Under the pieces are notes generated by a model. The model was not told where the DNA came from. It saw only the letters and a program-made list of their open reading frames with translations, and ran no database searches. 64,000 nucleotides of DNA from Nostoc sp. CENA543. Its GTDB lineage: Bacteria > Cyanobacteriota > Cyanobacteriia > Cyanobacteriales > Nostocaceae. The stretch lies in contig NZ_CP023278.1 in the NCBI RefSeq assembly GCF_002896875.1, positions 5,650,501-5,714,500 on the forward strand, in the 5' to 3' direction. Both the position numbers and the translations under genes were made by a program. Below are positions 1 through 9,562 of the stretch, in pieces. Numbering within the stretch: position 1 is the stretch's first letter; every line of letters starts with the position of its first letter.

Positions 1-14
1 AGGCAGGGGAAGCA

Positions 15-68
15 GGGGGGCAGGGGGCAGGGGGCAGGGGAGACAAGGTAGACAAGGTAGACAAGGTA
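15..68. repeat. short tandem repeats before lpxB
   Basis: A G-rich heptad (caggggg, about three units near 20-40) is followed by three copies of a 9-bp unit (gacaaggta) at 42-68. Between 80 and 140 come degenerate copies of aatcccc/cagtccc. Short tandem repeats of this kind are typical of Nostoc/Anabaena intergenic DNA. No promoter was recognised here. Confidence 0.7.
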
Positions 69-152
69 GAATTTCTTACCAATCCCCAATTCCCAGTCCC
101 CAATCCCCAGTCCCCAATACCTAATCCCCAATCCCTAACTTTTGGATTTTCA

Positions 153-1319
153 ATGCGAATATTTATTAGCACTGGTGAAGTTTCTGGCGATTTGCAAGGC
201 TCGCTGTTGATTGCGGCGTTGCAGCGTCAAGCTGTGGCGGCGGGTATAGAATTGGAGATTGTCGCCTTGGGTGGTGACAAAATGGCGACGGCTGGGGCAA
301 AGATTTTGGGGAATACCAGTGGTATTGGTTCGATGGGTATTCTGGAATCTTTGCCTTATGTTTTGCCAACTTTAAGAGTACAGCGTCAGGCGATCGCCTA
401 TTTAAAACAATATCCCCCCGATTTAGTGGTGTTAATTGACTACATGGGGCCGAATATTGGCATCGGTAGTTATATGCAAAAGCATTTACCGAATGTGCCT
501 GTGGCTTACTATATTGCGCCGCAGGAGTGGGTATGGTCGATGAGTTTGCAAAATACTTCTCGGATTGTGGGATTTACCGATAAGTTATTGGCAATATTTC
601 CAGAAGAAGCCCGTTATTTTAGCCGGAATGGGGCGAATGTCACTTGGGTAGGTCATCCCCTCATTGACCGGATGCAAGACGCGCCTAGCCGGGAAATAGC
701 CCGTGCTGAATTAGGAATTGATGCCGAGCAGATAGCGATCGCACTTCTGCCTGCTTCCAGAAAACAAGAATTAAAATATTTACTGCCAGTAATTTTTCAA
801 GCTGCCCAAAATATCCAAAGCAAACTACCAACAGCTCACTTTTGGATTCCCCTGTCGTTGGAAGTTTACAGAAAGCCAATTGAGGAGGCTGTGAAAAGTT
901 ATGGACTGAGGGCGACAATTCTCTCAGGTAAACAAAAAGAAGTATTTGCGGCGGCTGATTTCGCCATTACCAAATCCGGCACAGTGAACTTAGAACTGGC
1001 TTTATTAAACGTGCCGCAGGTGGTAGTGTATCGTTTACATCCCGTCACCGCCTGGATTGCGAGAACTATCCTCAGAGGTTCTATTCCCTTTGCGTCGCCA
1101 CCTAACTTAGTGGTGATGAAACCAATTGTGCCGGAGTTATTGCAAGAACAAGCCACCCCAGAAAACATTACCCAAGCCGCAATGGAATTATTGCTGAATC
1201 CTCAAAAGCGAGAGCAAACCTTGGCAGATTACCAACAAATGCGCCAGTGTTTGGGAGAATTGGGAGTGTGCGATCGCGCAGCTCAAGAAATTTTGCAAAT
1301 GCTTGGGAGTGCTGAGTGA
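153..1319 (+). CDS. lpxB: lipid-A-disaccharide synthase
   Basis: Glycosyltransferase (GT19) that condenses UDP-2,3-diacylglucosamine with lipid X to make the lipid A disaccharide at the inner face of the cytoplasmic membrane. The 388-residue length is normal for LpxB. The N-terminal GEVSGD motif (residues 8-13), the EWVWS segment near residue 126 and the C-terminal KSGTVNLELAL donor-binding region near residue 274 are characteristic. The ATG at 153 starts directly on the family N-terminus (MRIFISTGE). In cyanobacteria lpxB commonly ends an lpxC-fabZ-lpxA-lpxB cluster, so the missing partners probably lie to the left of the window; that is inference. Confidence 0.93.
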   Translation: MRIFISTGEVSGDLQGSLLIAALQRQAVAAGIELEIVALGGDKMATAGAKILGNTSGIGSMGILESLPYVLPTLRVQRQAIAYLKQYPPDLVVLIDYMGPNIGIGSYMQKHLPNVPVAYYIAPQEWVWSMSLQNTSRIVGFTDKLLAIFPEEARYFSRNGANVTWVGHPLIDRMQDAPSREIARAELGIDAEQIAIALLPASRKQELKYLLPVIFQAAQNIQSKLPTAHFWIPLSLEVYRKPIEEAVKSYGLRATILSGKQKEVFAAADFAITKSGTVNLELALLNVPQVVVYRLHPVTAWIARTILRGSIPFASPPNLVVMKPIVPELLQEQATPENITQAAMELLLNPQKREQTLADYQQMRQCLGELGVCDRAAQEILQMLGSAE

Positions 1320-1495
1320 TGAGTAGTGAGTTGGGTGGAAAATGGTAGTGATGATTCTGGATTTTAAATTTTGAATTCAGCCCTGTTGCCAAAATATGGT
1401 TGAGACACCATAATTCGTCTTAAACGTTGATAAAAATCGCTAATCAAAAAGCTTAAATGTGAATCAGGGTTAATCAATCAGCCTCACAGTTAGAA

Positions 1496-2815
1496 ATGAG
1501 ACTCAGCACCCAGCACCCAGCACCGGCTAAACGCCGCGCTACCGCTAACAGCACTCAGCACTCACTCACCACTCAAAAACGTCCCATCGCAGTAGATTTG
1601 TTTGCGGGTGCGGGTGGAATGACCCTTGGTTTTGAGCAGGCTGGCTTTGATGTGTTGGCGGCGGTGGAAATTGACCCAATTCACTGTGCTACCCATGAGT
1701 TTAATTTTCCGTTCTGCACGGTGTTGTGTAAAAGTGTAGAACAGACGACTGGTTTGGAAATTAGGGAGCGATCGCTCATTGGTGATCAAGAAATAGATGC
1801 GGTAATTTGTGGTTCTCCCTGTCAAGGTTTTTCGTTGATGGGTAAACGGATTTTTGATGATCCCCGTAATTCTTTGGTGTTTCATTTTCATCGGTTGGTT
1901 TTAGAGTTACAACCAAAGTTTTTTGTAATGGAAAATGTTCGGGGAATTACCATTGGTGAACACAAACAAATCCTCAAACTATTAATTGATGAATTTAAAG
2001 CTTACGGTTATCAAGTAGAAGAACAATATCAAATTCTTAATGCTGCTAATTATGGTGTTCCTCAAGCGCGGGAAAGATTATTTTTGCTGGGTGCGAGAAA
2101 AGATATCACCTTACCCAATTATCCCCAGCCAATTACCCAAATAGCCAAACCCCATCCAAATTTATCTGATAACTCAGAATTACCAATTTGTCCCACAGTT
2201 TGGCAAGCGATCGGCGATTTACCAGAGGCGGAAGATTATTCAGAGTTATTACATAGAGATTGGGTAATTGCAGAATATAAAAAACCTAGTATTTATGCTG
2301 AGGTGATGCGCGGAATCAGGACTACTACAGATAATTATGCTTATCCTCGTCAATTTGACACCCGAATTTTATCTTCCAGTCTGAGAACAAATCACTCAGA
2401 AACTACAAGACAACGTTTTCAGGAGACTCACCAAGGAGAGAGAGAACCTATTAGCCGATTTCATAAGTTACATCCGGCTGGTGTGTGCAATACTTTGAGG
2501 GCGGGAACGGATAAATATAAAGGTTCTTTTACCTCGCCTCGACCAATTCACCCTTTTTCCCCCAGATGTATCACTGTGCGGGAAGCTGCGCGTCTACATT
2601 CTTACCCAGATTGGTTTAGATTCCACATCACCAAATGGCATGGTTTTCGTCAAGTCGGGAATTCTGTACCGCCTTTATTAGCTAAAGCAGTAGCTCAAGA
2701 GATTATTCGCAGTTTAAAGATATCGCCTGTTAAACCTAGTATTGAGTATCAATTGGGAGAAGAAAGGCTTTTACAGCTAAATATCTCCCAAGCTGAACAA
2801 TATTATTACTTTTAA
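1496..2815 (+). CDS. DNA (cytosine-5-)-methyltransferase
   Basis: Transfers a methyl group from S-adenosylmethionine to C5 of cytosine in DNA. Motif I is VDLFAGAGG (residues 33-41). Motif IV is GSPCQG with catalytic Cys109, motif VI is ENV (146-148), motif VIII is near RERLFLLG (about 192-199), and motif X is QVGNSVPP near residue 397. The 439-residue length fits a complete enzyme. No ATG, GTG or TTG lies between the ATG at 1496 and motif I, so the first 30 residues, partly encoded by a dispersed repeat, must be translated unless the start is further upstream. No cognate restriction endonuclease is adjacent, so it may be a solitary cyanobacterial methylase. The recognition site cannot be read from the sequence. 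Confidence 0.95.
   Translation: MRLSTQHPAPAKRRATANSTQHSLTTQKRPIAVDLFAGAGGMTLGFEQAGFDVLAAVEIDPIHCATHEFNFPFCTVLCKSVEQTTGLEIRERSLIGDQEIDAVICGSPCQGFSLMGKRIFDDPRNSLVFHFHRLVLELQPKFFVMENVRGITIGEHKQILKLLIDEFKAYGYQVEEQYQILNAANYGVPQARERLFLLGARKDITLPNYPQPITQIAKPHPNLSDNSELPICPTVWQAIGDLPEAEDYSELLHRDWVIAEYKKPSIYAEVMRGIRTTTDNYAYPRQFDTRILSSSLRTNHSETTRQRFQETHQGEREPISRFHKLHPAGVCNTLRAGTDKYKGSFTSPRPIHPFSPRCITVREAARLHSYPDWFRFHITKWHGFRQVGNSVPPLLAKAVAQEIIRSLKISPVKPSIEYQLGEERLLQLNISQAEQYYYF
1524..1554 (-). repeat. 31-bp dispersed repeat inside a coding start
   Basis: Read on the minus strand this is a near-copy of the 31-bp unit found twice at 16252-16313 and twice at 51260-51321 (it begins gtgctgttagcggtagc). It is flanked by gagtgct-type heptads, as at the other loci. 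Here it lies inside the first codons of the DNA methyltransferase and encodes about residues 10-20 of that protein. Confidence 0.85.
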
Positions 2816-2948
2816 GTTTTGAATTGGCATTATGTCGAAGCGCGGAAAAATTTACTAATTAGCCATCATGAACTACATACACAAGAAAACATGAAAAAGT
2901 CTTTCCCTTACACCCCTACACCCCTTTTTCAAGCTAGAACAGTAACCC

Positions 2949-3914
2949 ATGAGCCAGGAAAGAGAAAGAACCGATAATGATTCACCGTGGAAAGAAATTT
3001 TAGAAGCGTACTTTCCCCAAGCAATGCAGTTTTTCTTCCCCCAAACAGCCGCACTAATTAACTGGGAACGTCCCCACGAATTTCTCGACAAGGAATTTCA
3101 ACAAATAGCCAGGGAGGCTGAACAGGGTAGAAGATACGCTGATAAATTAGTCAAAGTTTGGCAACTTCAAGGAGAGGAAATTTGGCTATTGATTCATGTA
3201 GAAATCCAAGCCAAACCAGAAGATAACTTTGCCGAAAGGATGTTTTCTTATAACTTGCGAATCTTTGACAAATTTGGTCAACCTGCCATCAGTTTAGCAA
3301 TTTTGTGTGATGCTGACTCAAATTGGCGACCAAATCAATACAGTTATAATTATCCTGATTGTGCCTTGCATTTTCGATTTGGTAGTGTCAAGTTACTCGA
3401 TTATCAAAATCGTTGGGCAGAATTAGAAGCTAGTGATAATCCTTTTGCTACTGTGGTAATGGCACATTTAAAGACACAGCAAACCACTAAGCAACCAGGA
3501 GAACGCAAAGCATGGAAATTTAGCCTGATTCGGCGATTGTATGAACAAGGACTACAAGAAAGGGATATTCGTAACCTTTATCGTTTCATAGATTGGGTGA
3601 TGATTTTGCCAAAACCTTTAGAAGCAGAATTTTGGCAAGAGTTTAAACAATTTGAGCAGGAGCGTACTATGAGTTACATTACCACAGGTGAGCGCATTGG
3701 CTACGAGCGCGGCAAGGAAGAAGGAAAACAGGAAGGTGAGCAAGCACTTGTACTACGGTTACTGCAAAAACGGGTGGGAGATTTACCCGCAGAAGTTCGG
3801 GAACAGATTCAAAGTCTTTCTCTAGAACAGTTGGAAACACTGGGTGAAGCTTTATTAGATTTTAGTGCGATCGCTGACTTATTCAACTGGCTCGATGCAA
3901 ACCCCACCGTTTAA
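2949..3914 (+). CDS. Rpn-family nuclease/transposase-like protein with DUF4351
   Basis: A 321-residue protein of the Rpn (recombination-promoting nuclease)/PD-(D/E)XK transposase-like family that is abundant in cyanobacteria. The core spans roughly residues 15-200, with a predicted nuclease strand at LLIHVEIQAK (about 81-90). The C-terminus (about 265-315) is a DUF4351 helical domain (LLQKRVGDLP, LSLEQLETLGEALLDF), joined by a charged linker rich in G, K and E (GYERGKEEGKQEGEQ). It lies 133 bp after the methyltransferase on the same strand. Whether it is mobile or acts on DNA in this organism is unknown; there are no terminal inverted repeats around it. Confidence 0.85.
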   Translation: MSQERERTDNDSPWKEILEAYFPQAMQFFFPQTAALINWERPHEFLDKEFQQIAREAEQGRRYADKLVKVWQLQGEEIWLLIHVEIQAKPEDNFAERMFSYNLRIFDKFGQPAISLAILCDADSNWRPNQYSYNYPDCALHFRFGSVKLLDYQNRWAELEASDNPFATVVMAHLKTQQTTKQPGERKAWKFSLIRRLYEQGLQERDIRNLYRFIDWVMILPKPLEAEFWQEFKQFEQERTMSYITTGERIGYERGKEEGKQEGEQALVLRLLQKRVGDLPAEVREQIQSLSLEQLETLGEALLDFSAIADLFNWLDANPTV

Positions 3915-3990
3915 CTAATTGCTGAAAACCTCCCCTGTTCAATCACCATCGGGCTTTTGAGGATGCTGTAAAGTTTTTCACCCCAAAAAT

Positions 3991-6987
3991 TTAGTTACTT
4001 TGCAATGGTGCATTCAAAGCTTTTTCGATGCGATCGCGTGTTTCTAATAAATGGGCTTTGGTATACTCATCATTAGTATTCACCTGTTGCAGTCTTTCAT
4101 TTAGCTGTTTCAGTTTATACCAAGCCAGTGAACGGGCATCTTCTGGGACTCGTTCTCGACGTAACACCATAGCAATCAAAATATCCAAATATTCCCTTTG
4201 CAAACCGCGCCGGAAACTTGTGATTTTCAGCGTTCCTTTTTGCGGCTGTATGACTTCAGTCCAAATACCAGTTTGTAGAGTATCAAATAATTCTGGTAAA
4301 GTGAGGGCTTTGTTGGGTGGGCTTTTGAGTTCAATGTCTTTAATTAAGGAAAGGCGACTACCTGAAAGTAAGTCTCTTAAAACTGCACCTTGAAATAGCA
4401 ACACCAAATCATGCACAGGATAATCTAAACGCCCCACTACTGGAGAACTCCCCCAATGTCGCCACCGCGAAGGTGCTAATTTATTAATTAAATCTGGGGG
4501 AAAATTCCAAGCATTGTCAGCAAAAACATATTTTTGCAGAGTTGTTAAAGCTTGTCTTTGTTTTTCGACTGGCACTTGAGTAAACGGTAATCTGGGTGAT
4601 AAATTCCCCAAGTTGCTAGATGAAATTTCTCTAGCTTGCATCCGATAAAAAGACTGTCCACCAATATATTTTGTGGTGTAGAAAATATTATTTAAGTAGT
4701 TGCCAAGAACAGTGTTAAATCTGTATCTGACATCACTGTAGCTATCTCCCGCCATTGGGTAACGCTGATTTAGACGTTCCCACATTACCCGTAAATTATC
4801 TAGTTGCCACTGGGAATAAACTAGGACATTGCTACTATAGTCCCAAGCATCGGCAGTGGGATCAAGAACTGAGACATCCTCATCGGTAGCGTAACTCAAC
4901 TCAGGTTTTTCAGACTGGCTGGCGATTTCTTGTAATATCGGCTTTTCGGCGATGGGGGTTTGGGCGCGAGTGACTGTGTAACCGTATTGAATCGCCCACT
5001 GATCATAAACGCCAACCATTTTGGGAAAATAATCTCCCTGTTTTTTGCCTTGGGGGGCAATATTGGGAGGAATGTAATCCATTACCGAAGTTGTCAAACC
5101 TTTGGTACGAGTAATTTCAGGATTATTCATTTCTTCTGGGGAAAGGAAGTTACTTCCCCGGAAGTTATGACGTAAACCCAAAGTATGACCAACTTCGTGA
5201 GCAATAATTAAACGTAAATATTCATGGATATACTGTTTAACTTCTTCTTGGGAGGGGGGTTTGTCTTGTAATAGCGACATCGCCATAGCACCAAACTCAA
5301 ATTGATTGGCGGCTTCTATGCCGTAGCACACATCGTATTTACTGGCTAATAGGGATAATCGCTGTAAGATTTGATGGGCTTGGCTATTATCTGAGTTTGT
5401 GAGACGATTTTGACACAAACGGCGATCGCGGATTAATTCTGTTAAGGTAGTGCGATTTGTAGCTTGATTAGGTTGTACCAGTTTTTCATATTGGCCTTTG
5501 AGAAAGCGGACAAAACTGGCATCGACTAAGATATCTGCATCTAAAATTTCCCCAGTTAAGGGGTTAACACGGGATGGCCCCATTGCAAAATAACCATCGA
5601 CAGTGTTAATCCAGCGAATGGTATTGTAGCGAATATCTGCCGGGTGCCAAGTGGCGTTATCTGGCATTTGTTTGGCTTCGATAGCATCCTGAAATCCGGC
5701 TTTGAGAAAGGCTTGATTCCACATAAGTATCCCTTCTCTAATGGCATCACGATACTCTAGCGGCACGGCGTTATCAATCCAAAAAACTATCGGCTTTTTC
5801 GGGCGAGATATGGCGGCTTCAGGGTTTTGTTTTTCTAAATGCCAACGATTAATGTAGCGGACAAAGGGATCATCGCGATCATCTTTGGATAAGTCTTGGT
5901 AGGCGGTGATAAAGTAACCCACCCGTTCATCAGCAAAGCGGGGACGATAGTTATTATTTGGTAGTTGGGATAGACTATAGTGAACTCGGAGTGTAAAACC
6001 CCGATTGTCAGCTAACGATGACACATCGAGAGCTTCATTATTTTTGCTCGTAATGCCCGTAAAATTCAACACTGATTCCACTTCCAGATTTTGAGGGAAG
6101 GCTTTAGCGTTACCAAAATAGGATTGTTCAGTATTGGGGGCAACACCTATACTAAAACCTAATCCGGCTAAATCTGTGAGGAGTAAATCACCCAAGTCAA
6201 TCAATATGGTTTGACGTTGGGGATGAATGCTTTTGATAGTGACAGAGTATAGCAGTGAATCGCTAAAAGACCTAGCTAGCGATCGCACTTGCGGATCACC
6301 TTCACGGGTGCGAAAATTCACATTACGCACGACAAAATTTAATTTATTATCTACGCGTTGGAAATAAAATAAAAATTCTTGCAATGGCAGTCCACTATAA
6401 ATTCCCTTTTCCCCAATTCCAGATTCTAGGGTGGTGGTAGCTAAGAAATTTTTATTCAGTTGTTCTGGTTTAATTTCTAAATAGATTTTATTCTTTTCTT
6501 TATGGCGATATAAAGTAAATAAACCGTCTAACTTTTCCGTATCTTTAATAACTTCGTTAAATGCTTCTAATTCATCTTTCTTTGCTGGCTTAGATGCTGT
6601 CTGTGGTTTCTTTTCTGCTGTATCTGTTGGTTTCTCGGTTTTGAGTAATGGTTGTGTCCATGATGTTTGAGAATCTTGTGCTAGCCAATAGAAAGACTGG
6701 CTTTTTACCTGTTGCTGCTGATCTATTACCCATACTTGTTGCGGTTGCTGCACCACAGATTGCGGAGTTAACTTGAGAGTCGAAGTTACTAATTGCTGGG
6801 ATGGTATTTGAGGTCTTTTATATATAGGTGGTTTTTGATTGATATTTACCTGGAATTGAGCAGCTATATTTTGTCTATTTTTATAACTTTGATGATTTAG
6901 ATTCTGAGGCAGTGATTGAGCTTGAGCCGTGGCGATCGTCAACAAAAAACTATGCAGCCCAATCACATAAAAACTTAACCTCTTCAT
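3991..6987 (-). CDS. secreted zinc-dependent metalloprotease (DUF5117/DUF5118 type)
   Basis: A 998-residue protein with an N-terminal signal peptide (hydrophobic residues 5-22, then AQAQS). The metzincin-type zinc motif HEVGHTLGLRH is at residues 597-607 and is followed by a Met-turn-like SVMDY, so the zinc ligands are probably His597, His601 and His607 with Glu598 as catalytic base. The region before it (about 150-400) matches the DUF5117 module usually paired with this protease domain. A low-complexity Gln/Lys/Pro/Thr linker occupies about residues 60-140. The substrate is unknown; periplasmic or extracellular action is inferred from the signal peptide. It is transcribed away from the pentapeptide gene across a 777-bp gap. 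Confidence 0.88.
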   Translation of the reverse strand: MKRLSFYVIGLHSFLLTIATAQAQSLPQNLNHQSYKNRQNIAAQFQVNINQKPPIYKRPQIPSQQLVTSTLKLTPQSVVQQPQQVWVIDQQQQVKSQSFYWLAQDSQTSWTQPLLKTEKPTDTAEKKPQTASKPAKKDELEAFNEVIKDTEKLDGLFTLYRHKEKNKIYLEIKPEQLNKNFLATTTLESGIGEKGIYSGLPLQEFLFYFQRVDNKLNFVVRNVNFRTREGDPQVRSLARSFSDSLLYSVTIKSIHPQRQTILIDLGDLLLTDLAGLGFSIGVAPNTEQSYFGNAKAFPQNLEVESVLNFTGITSKNNEALDVSSLADNRGFTLRVHYSLSQLPNNNYRPRFADERVGYFITAYQDLSKDDRDDPFVRYINRWHLEKQNPEAAISRPKKPIVFWIDNAVPLEYRDAIREGILMWNQAFLKAGFQDAIEAKQMPDNATWHPADIRYNTIRWINTVDGYFAMGPSRVNPLTGEILDADILVDASFVRFLKGQYEKLVQPNQATNRTTLTELIRDRRLCQNRLTNSDNSQAHQILQRLSLLASKYDVCYGIEAANQFEFGAMAMSLLQDKPPSQEEVKQYIHEYLRLIIAHEVGHTLGLRHNFRGSNFLSPEEMNNPEITRTKGLTTSVMDYIPPNIAPQGKKQGDYFPKMVGVYDQWAIQYGYTVTRAQTPIAEKPILQEIASQSEKPELSYATDEDVSVLDPTADAWDYSSNVLVYSQWQLDNLRVMWERLNQRYPMAGDSYSDVRYRFNTVLGNYLNNIFYTTKYIGGQSFYRMQAREISSSNLGNLSPRLPFTQVPVEKQRQALTTLQKYVFADNAWNFPPDLINKLAPSRWRHWGSSPVVGRLDYPVHDLVLLFQGAVLRDLLSGSRLSLIKDIELKSPPNKALTLPELFDTLQTGIWTEVIQPQKGTLKITSFRRGLQREYLDILIAMVLRRERVPEDARSLAWYKLKQLNERLQQVNTNDEYTKAHLLETRDRIEKALNAPLQSN

Positions 6988-7764
6988 TGAGTTTATCCCT
7001 AATCACTATAATTAATTAACTTGATGCCCAATAGATATTTTTACTGGTAGCTATTAGTTTTAACCGACCAGTTACCGACAATTTGCCAATCAAGATACTT
7101 TTAATAAATATTTTTATTCTTGTTGTCTAATTGTGTTGTAGTATTTTTTATAACAATCATTTGATTTGCCAACATCACAGATTATTTTGGCATTGGCGTA
7201 GTTAAATTAGCTCCACTAGATACCATATTTTAGTCAAAATAGTTGAAAATGACTAGTTTTTCTGAAACAATTACGAAATTATAGGACGCATATCCGAGTT
7301 CTGAACGGAAATCAGGATATTTTTATTCCTTCTTCCTTCCTTCCTGAGCAAATGATTTCAGAATCAAAGCAGATTCCTACACCAGTTTAAAAATTCCATT
7401 TTAATCAGAAAAATACTTTGCTACTCAAAATTTTGTAGATGGCTAACTAAGCTTAATTACTGATGGCTAATTTATACAGCTTTCTTAAAAAGATAGGTTT
7501 TATCCAATACAGACTGCGCCAACAATACTAATTCAGTCTTTCCCATCAGCTAAGGCACTTACAACTAAAGAAATATACTATCACTGTGTAGGCAAAGGGG
7601 CAGGGGGAGTAAAGAAAAATATCATTAAATAAATTGGATAATTTATTCTCTGGAAGTCTCTAACAGCACTTTCTAATTAGCTTACAGGAAATACTAAAAA
7701 CAAAAAGCTTTAACTCCTAGTCTCCTACTTCTAAAATCTTAATAATCAAAAATAATTAGTATTA
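6988..7764. other. intergenic region between divergent genes
   Basis: 777 bp, AT-rich, between the divergent protease and pentapeptide genes. No convincing gene was found. A short hairpin (ATATCC at 7290-7295 pairing with GGATAT at 7315-7320) followed by TTTTTATT could be a weak plus-strand terminator or the end of a small RNA. A pyrimidine tract of ttcctt repeats lies at 7326-7344, and a remnant of the ggggcag repeat lies near 7590. Promoters for both flanking genes should lie here but none could be assigned. Confidence 0.5.
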
Positions 7765-9495
7765 ATGGCTAAAAAAATGTCACAATTACCTCAAGTTTGG
7801 AAACTACTGCAAAGTTACGTTAAAAGCACTAGGTCACAAGATAGACCACTGAAAAAAAACTTAATACCATCACAGATTTTAAACCCTAGAAACTACAGGC
7901 AAAATCGAGAGCCAAACGTTAAAACTAATCAAGATAATTTCCAAAAAGATATTTTCCTTAAAGAGTTACAAACTAAATTAGAAACGTGGACAAACACAGG
8001 AAATGATAGCGAGTTTTATCTGAGCGATCGCCAACTGTATACAGAAATTTATGATTTGTTGGGCAGCAGTGCCTTGACAGTAGAAATAGTAGATAAACTG
8101 ACAAAATCGCTGATATTAGCCCAGCAATGGCAACCCATAGCACTATTTCACCGCTTATTAGGTTTTTATCAGCGTTGGTGTCAAGGAGAATTTATCGATG
8201 CACCTCCTAGTGATAACCTACCACAGCAGAAACTGATGGCAATGGTAGCAAAAAATCAGGCGATCGGGCTAAGACAAGTAGATATATATACAGGTTTAAA
8301 TGTACTAATTTTACTCTTAGAAATACATCGATATGCTCAAAAACAAGAAGATTTACCGCATCAAATTAACTTTTATTCATCTGGAGAACCAGACACAGAT
8401 AGCTTTTTTACATCTCAACTCCTGCGGATAATTAATTATAGTGATGCCATAGAGATTGGTAATTTTAGTAACATCGTTGGGCAATTTCTCAAAGGTGCTA
8501 ACTTGCAAGGTGCATATTTAGGTGATGCCAATCTCACCGGTGTCAATTTGAGTAGCGCAAATCTGACTGGAGCATATCTAGGAGACGCTAACTTAACTGG
8601 TGTCAACTTTCAAGATGCTAACTTAGCAGGTGCTAACCTGGGTGATACTAATCTTAGTGGGGCCAATCTCCAAGGGGCAAACCTCTCTCACGCAGACCTC
8701 AGCAGTGCTAACCTGACAGGGGCAAACCTCACAGGGGCAAATCTGAGTCGTGCTGACCTCAGTCGCGCCGACTTGAGTAGTTGTCAACTCAATGATACTG
8801 AACTCTGTCACACTAATTTGAGTGGTGTTAACCTCCGAGATGCTGTACTCTCGCGCGCCAACCTCACCAACGCCATACTGTTTGGGGCAAATCTCAGTGA
8901 CGCTGACTTGAAAAATGTTCACCTCAACCACGCTGATCTTTGTCGTGCTGACTTGAGTGGGGCTGACTTATCTGGGGCTGTTCTCAATGGCAGCAACCTC
9001 AGCGACACAATTTTATTCAGCACTAACTTAAGCGCAGCCAGCCTCGTTTCCGCCGACCTCAGCTATGCGAAACTCAACGGTGCCAAACTCAGCGATGCTC
9101 AACTCAACGGTGCTATGTTCTTAGGTGCTGACTTGAGTGGCGTTGACCTCAGTCGCGTCATTCTCAACGATGCTGACTTGAGTGGTGGTATTCTCAGTGA
9201 AGCTGACTTAACAGGCGCAGACTTAAGTGATGCGGTGCTTCTAGGTACTGATTTGAGTTTTGCTAACCTCAATAGTGCCAATTTAACTGGTAGTAACCTG
9301 AGTGGTGCCATGCTGAATGGTGCAGACTTAACAGCAGCTAATCTCACCTACAGTATTCTTGATGATACAGATGTTACCGAAGCCAACTTAGAAGTCAGTC
9401 ACTGGGGTGAAAAGCAACAATGGGAAGGGGTGCGGGGTTTAGAGACAGCATTAAACGTCCCTGTGACGTTAAAGAGGCAGTTGGGTTTAGAATAA
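7765..9495 (+). CDS. pentapeptide-repeat protein with helical N-terminal domain
   Basis: A 576-residue protein. Residues about 240-542 are roughly 60 consecutive pentapeptides of the A(D/N)LxX type (GANLQ, DANLT, SADLS), predicted to form a right-handed quadrilateral beta-helix. The first 230 residues are not repetitive, look mostly helical and were not recognised. The last 30 residues cap the helix. No signal peptide is visible, so a cytoplasmic location is likely. The repeat region has a clear 15-bp periodicity in the DNA. Function is unknown: some pentapeptide proteins mimic DNA and protect gyrase, but nothing here shows that role. Confidence 0.93.
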   Translation: MAKKMSQLPQVWKLLQSYVKSTRSQDRPLKKNLIPSQILNPRNYRQNREPNVKTNQDNFQKDIFLKELQTKLETWTNTGNDSEFYLSDRQLYTEIYDLLGSSALTVEIVDKLTKSLILAQQWQPIALFHRLLGFYQRWCQGEFIDAPPSDNLPQQKLMAMVAKNQAIGLRQVDIYTGLNVLILLLEIHRYAQKQEDLPHQINFYSSGEPDTDSFFTSQLLRIINYSDAIEIGNFSNIVGQFLKGANLQGAYLGDANLTGVNLSSANLTGAYLGDANLTGVNFQDANLAGANLGDTNLSGANLQGANLSHADLSSANLTGANLTGANLSRADLSRADLSSCQLNDTELCHTNLSGVNLRDAVLSRANLTNAILFGANLSDADLKNVHLNHADLCRADLSGADLSGAVLNGSNLSDTILFSTNLSAASLVSADLSYAKLNGAKLSDAQLNGAMFLGADLSGVDLSRVILNDADLSGGILSEADLTGADLSDAVLLGTDLSFANLNSANLTGSNLSGAMLNGADLTAANLTYSILDDTDVTEANLEVSHWGEKQQWEGVRGLETALNVPVTLKRQLGLE

Positions 9496-9562
9496 TTGAT
9501 ATTCTCAGACTAACTGGCTTGTAGTAAGGGCTTTAGCCCTGGTTCATAAGCTTAGAGTCAGA

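Noticed and set aside
2949-3914. Rpn-like gene as a complete insertion sequence
   Set aside because: No terminal inverted repeats or target duplication were found around the gene.
8623-9347. Long open frames antisense to the pentapeptide gene
   Set aside because: They are shadows of the 15-bp periodic coding sequence and show repeat-biased composition with no domain.
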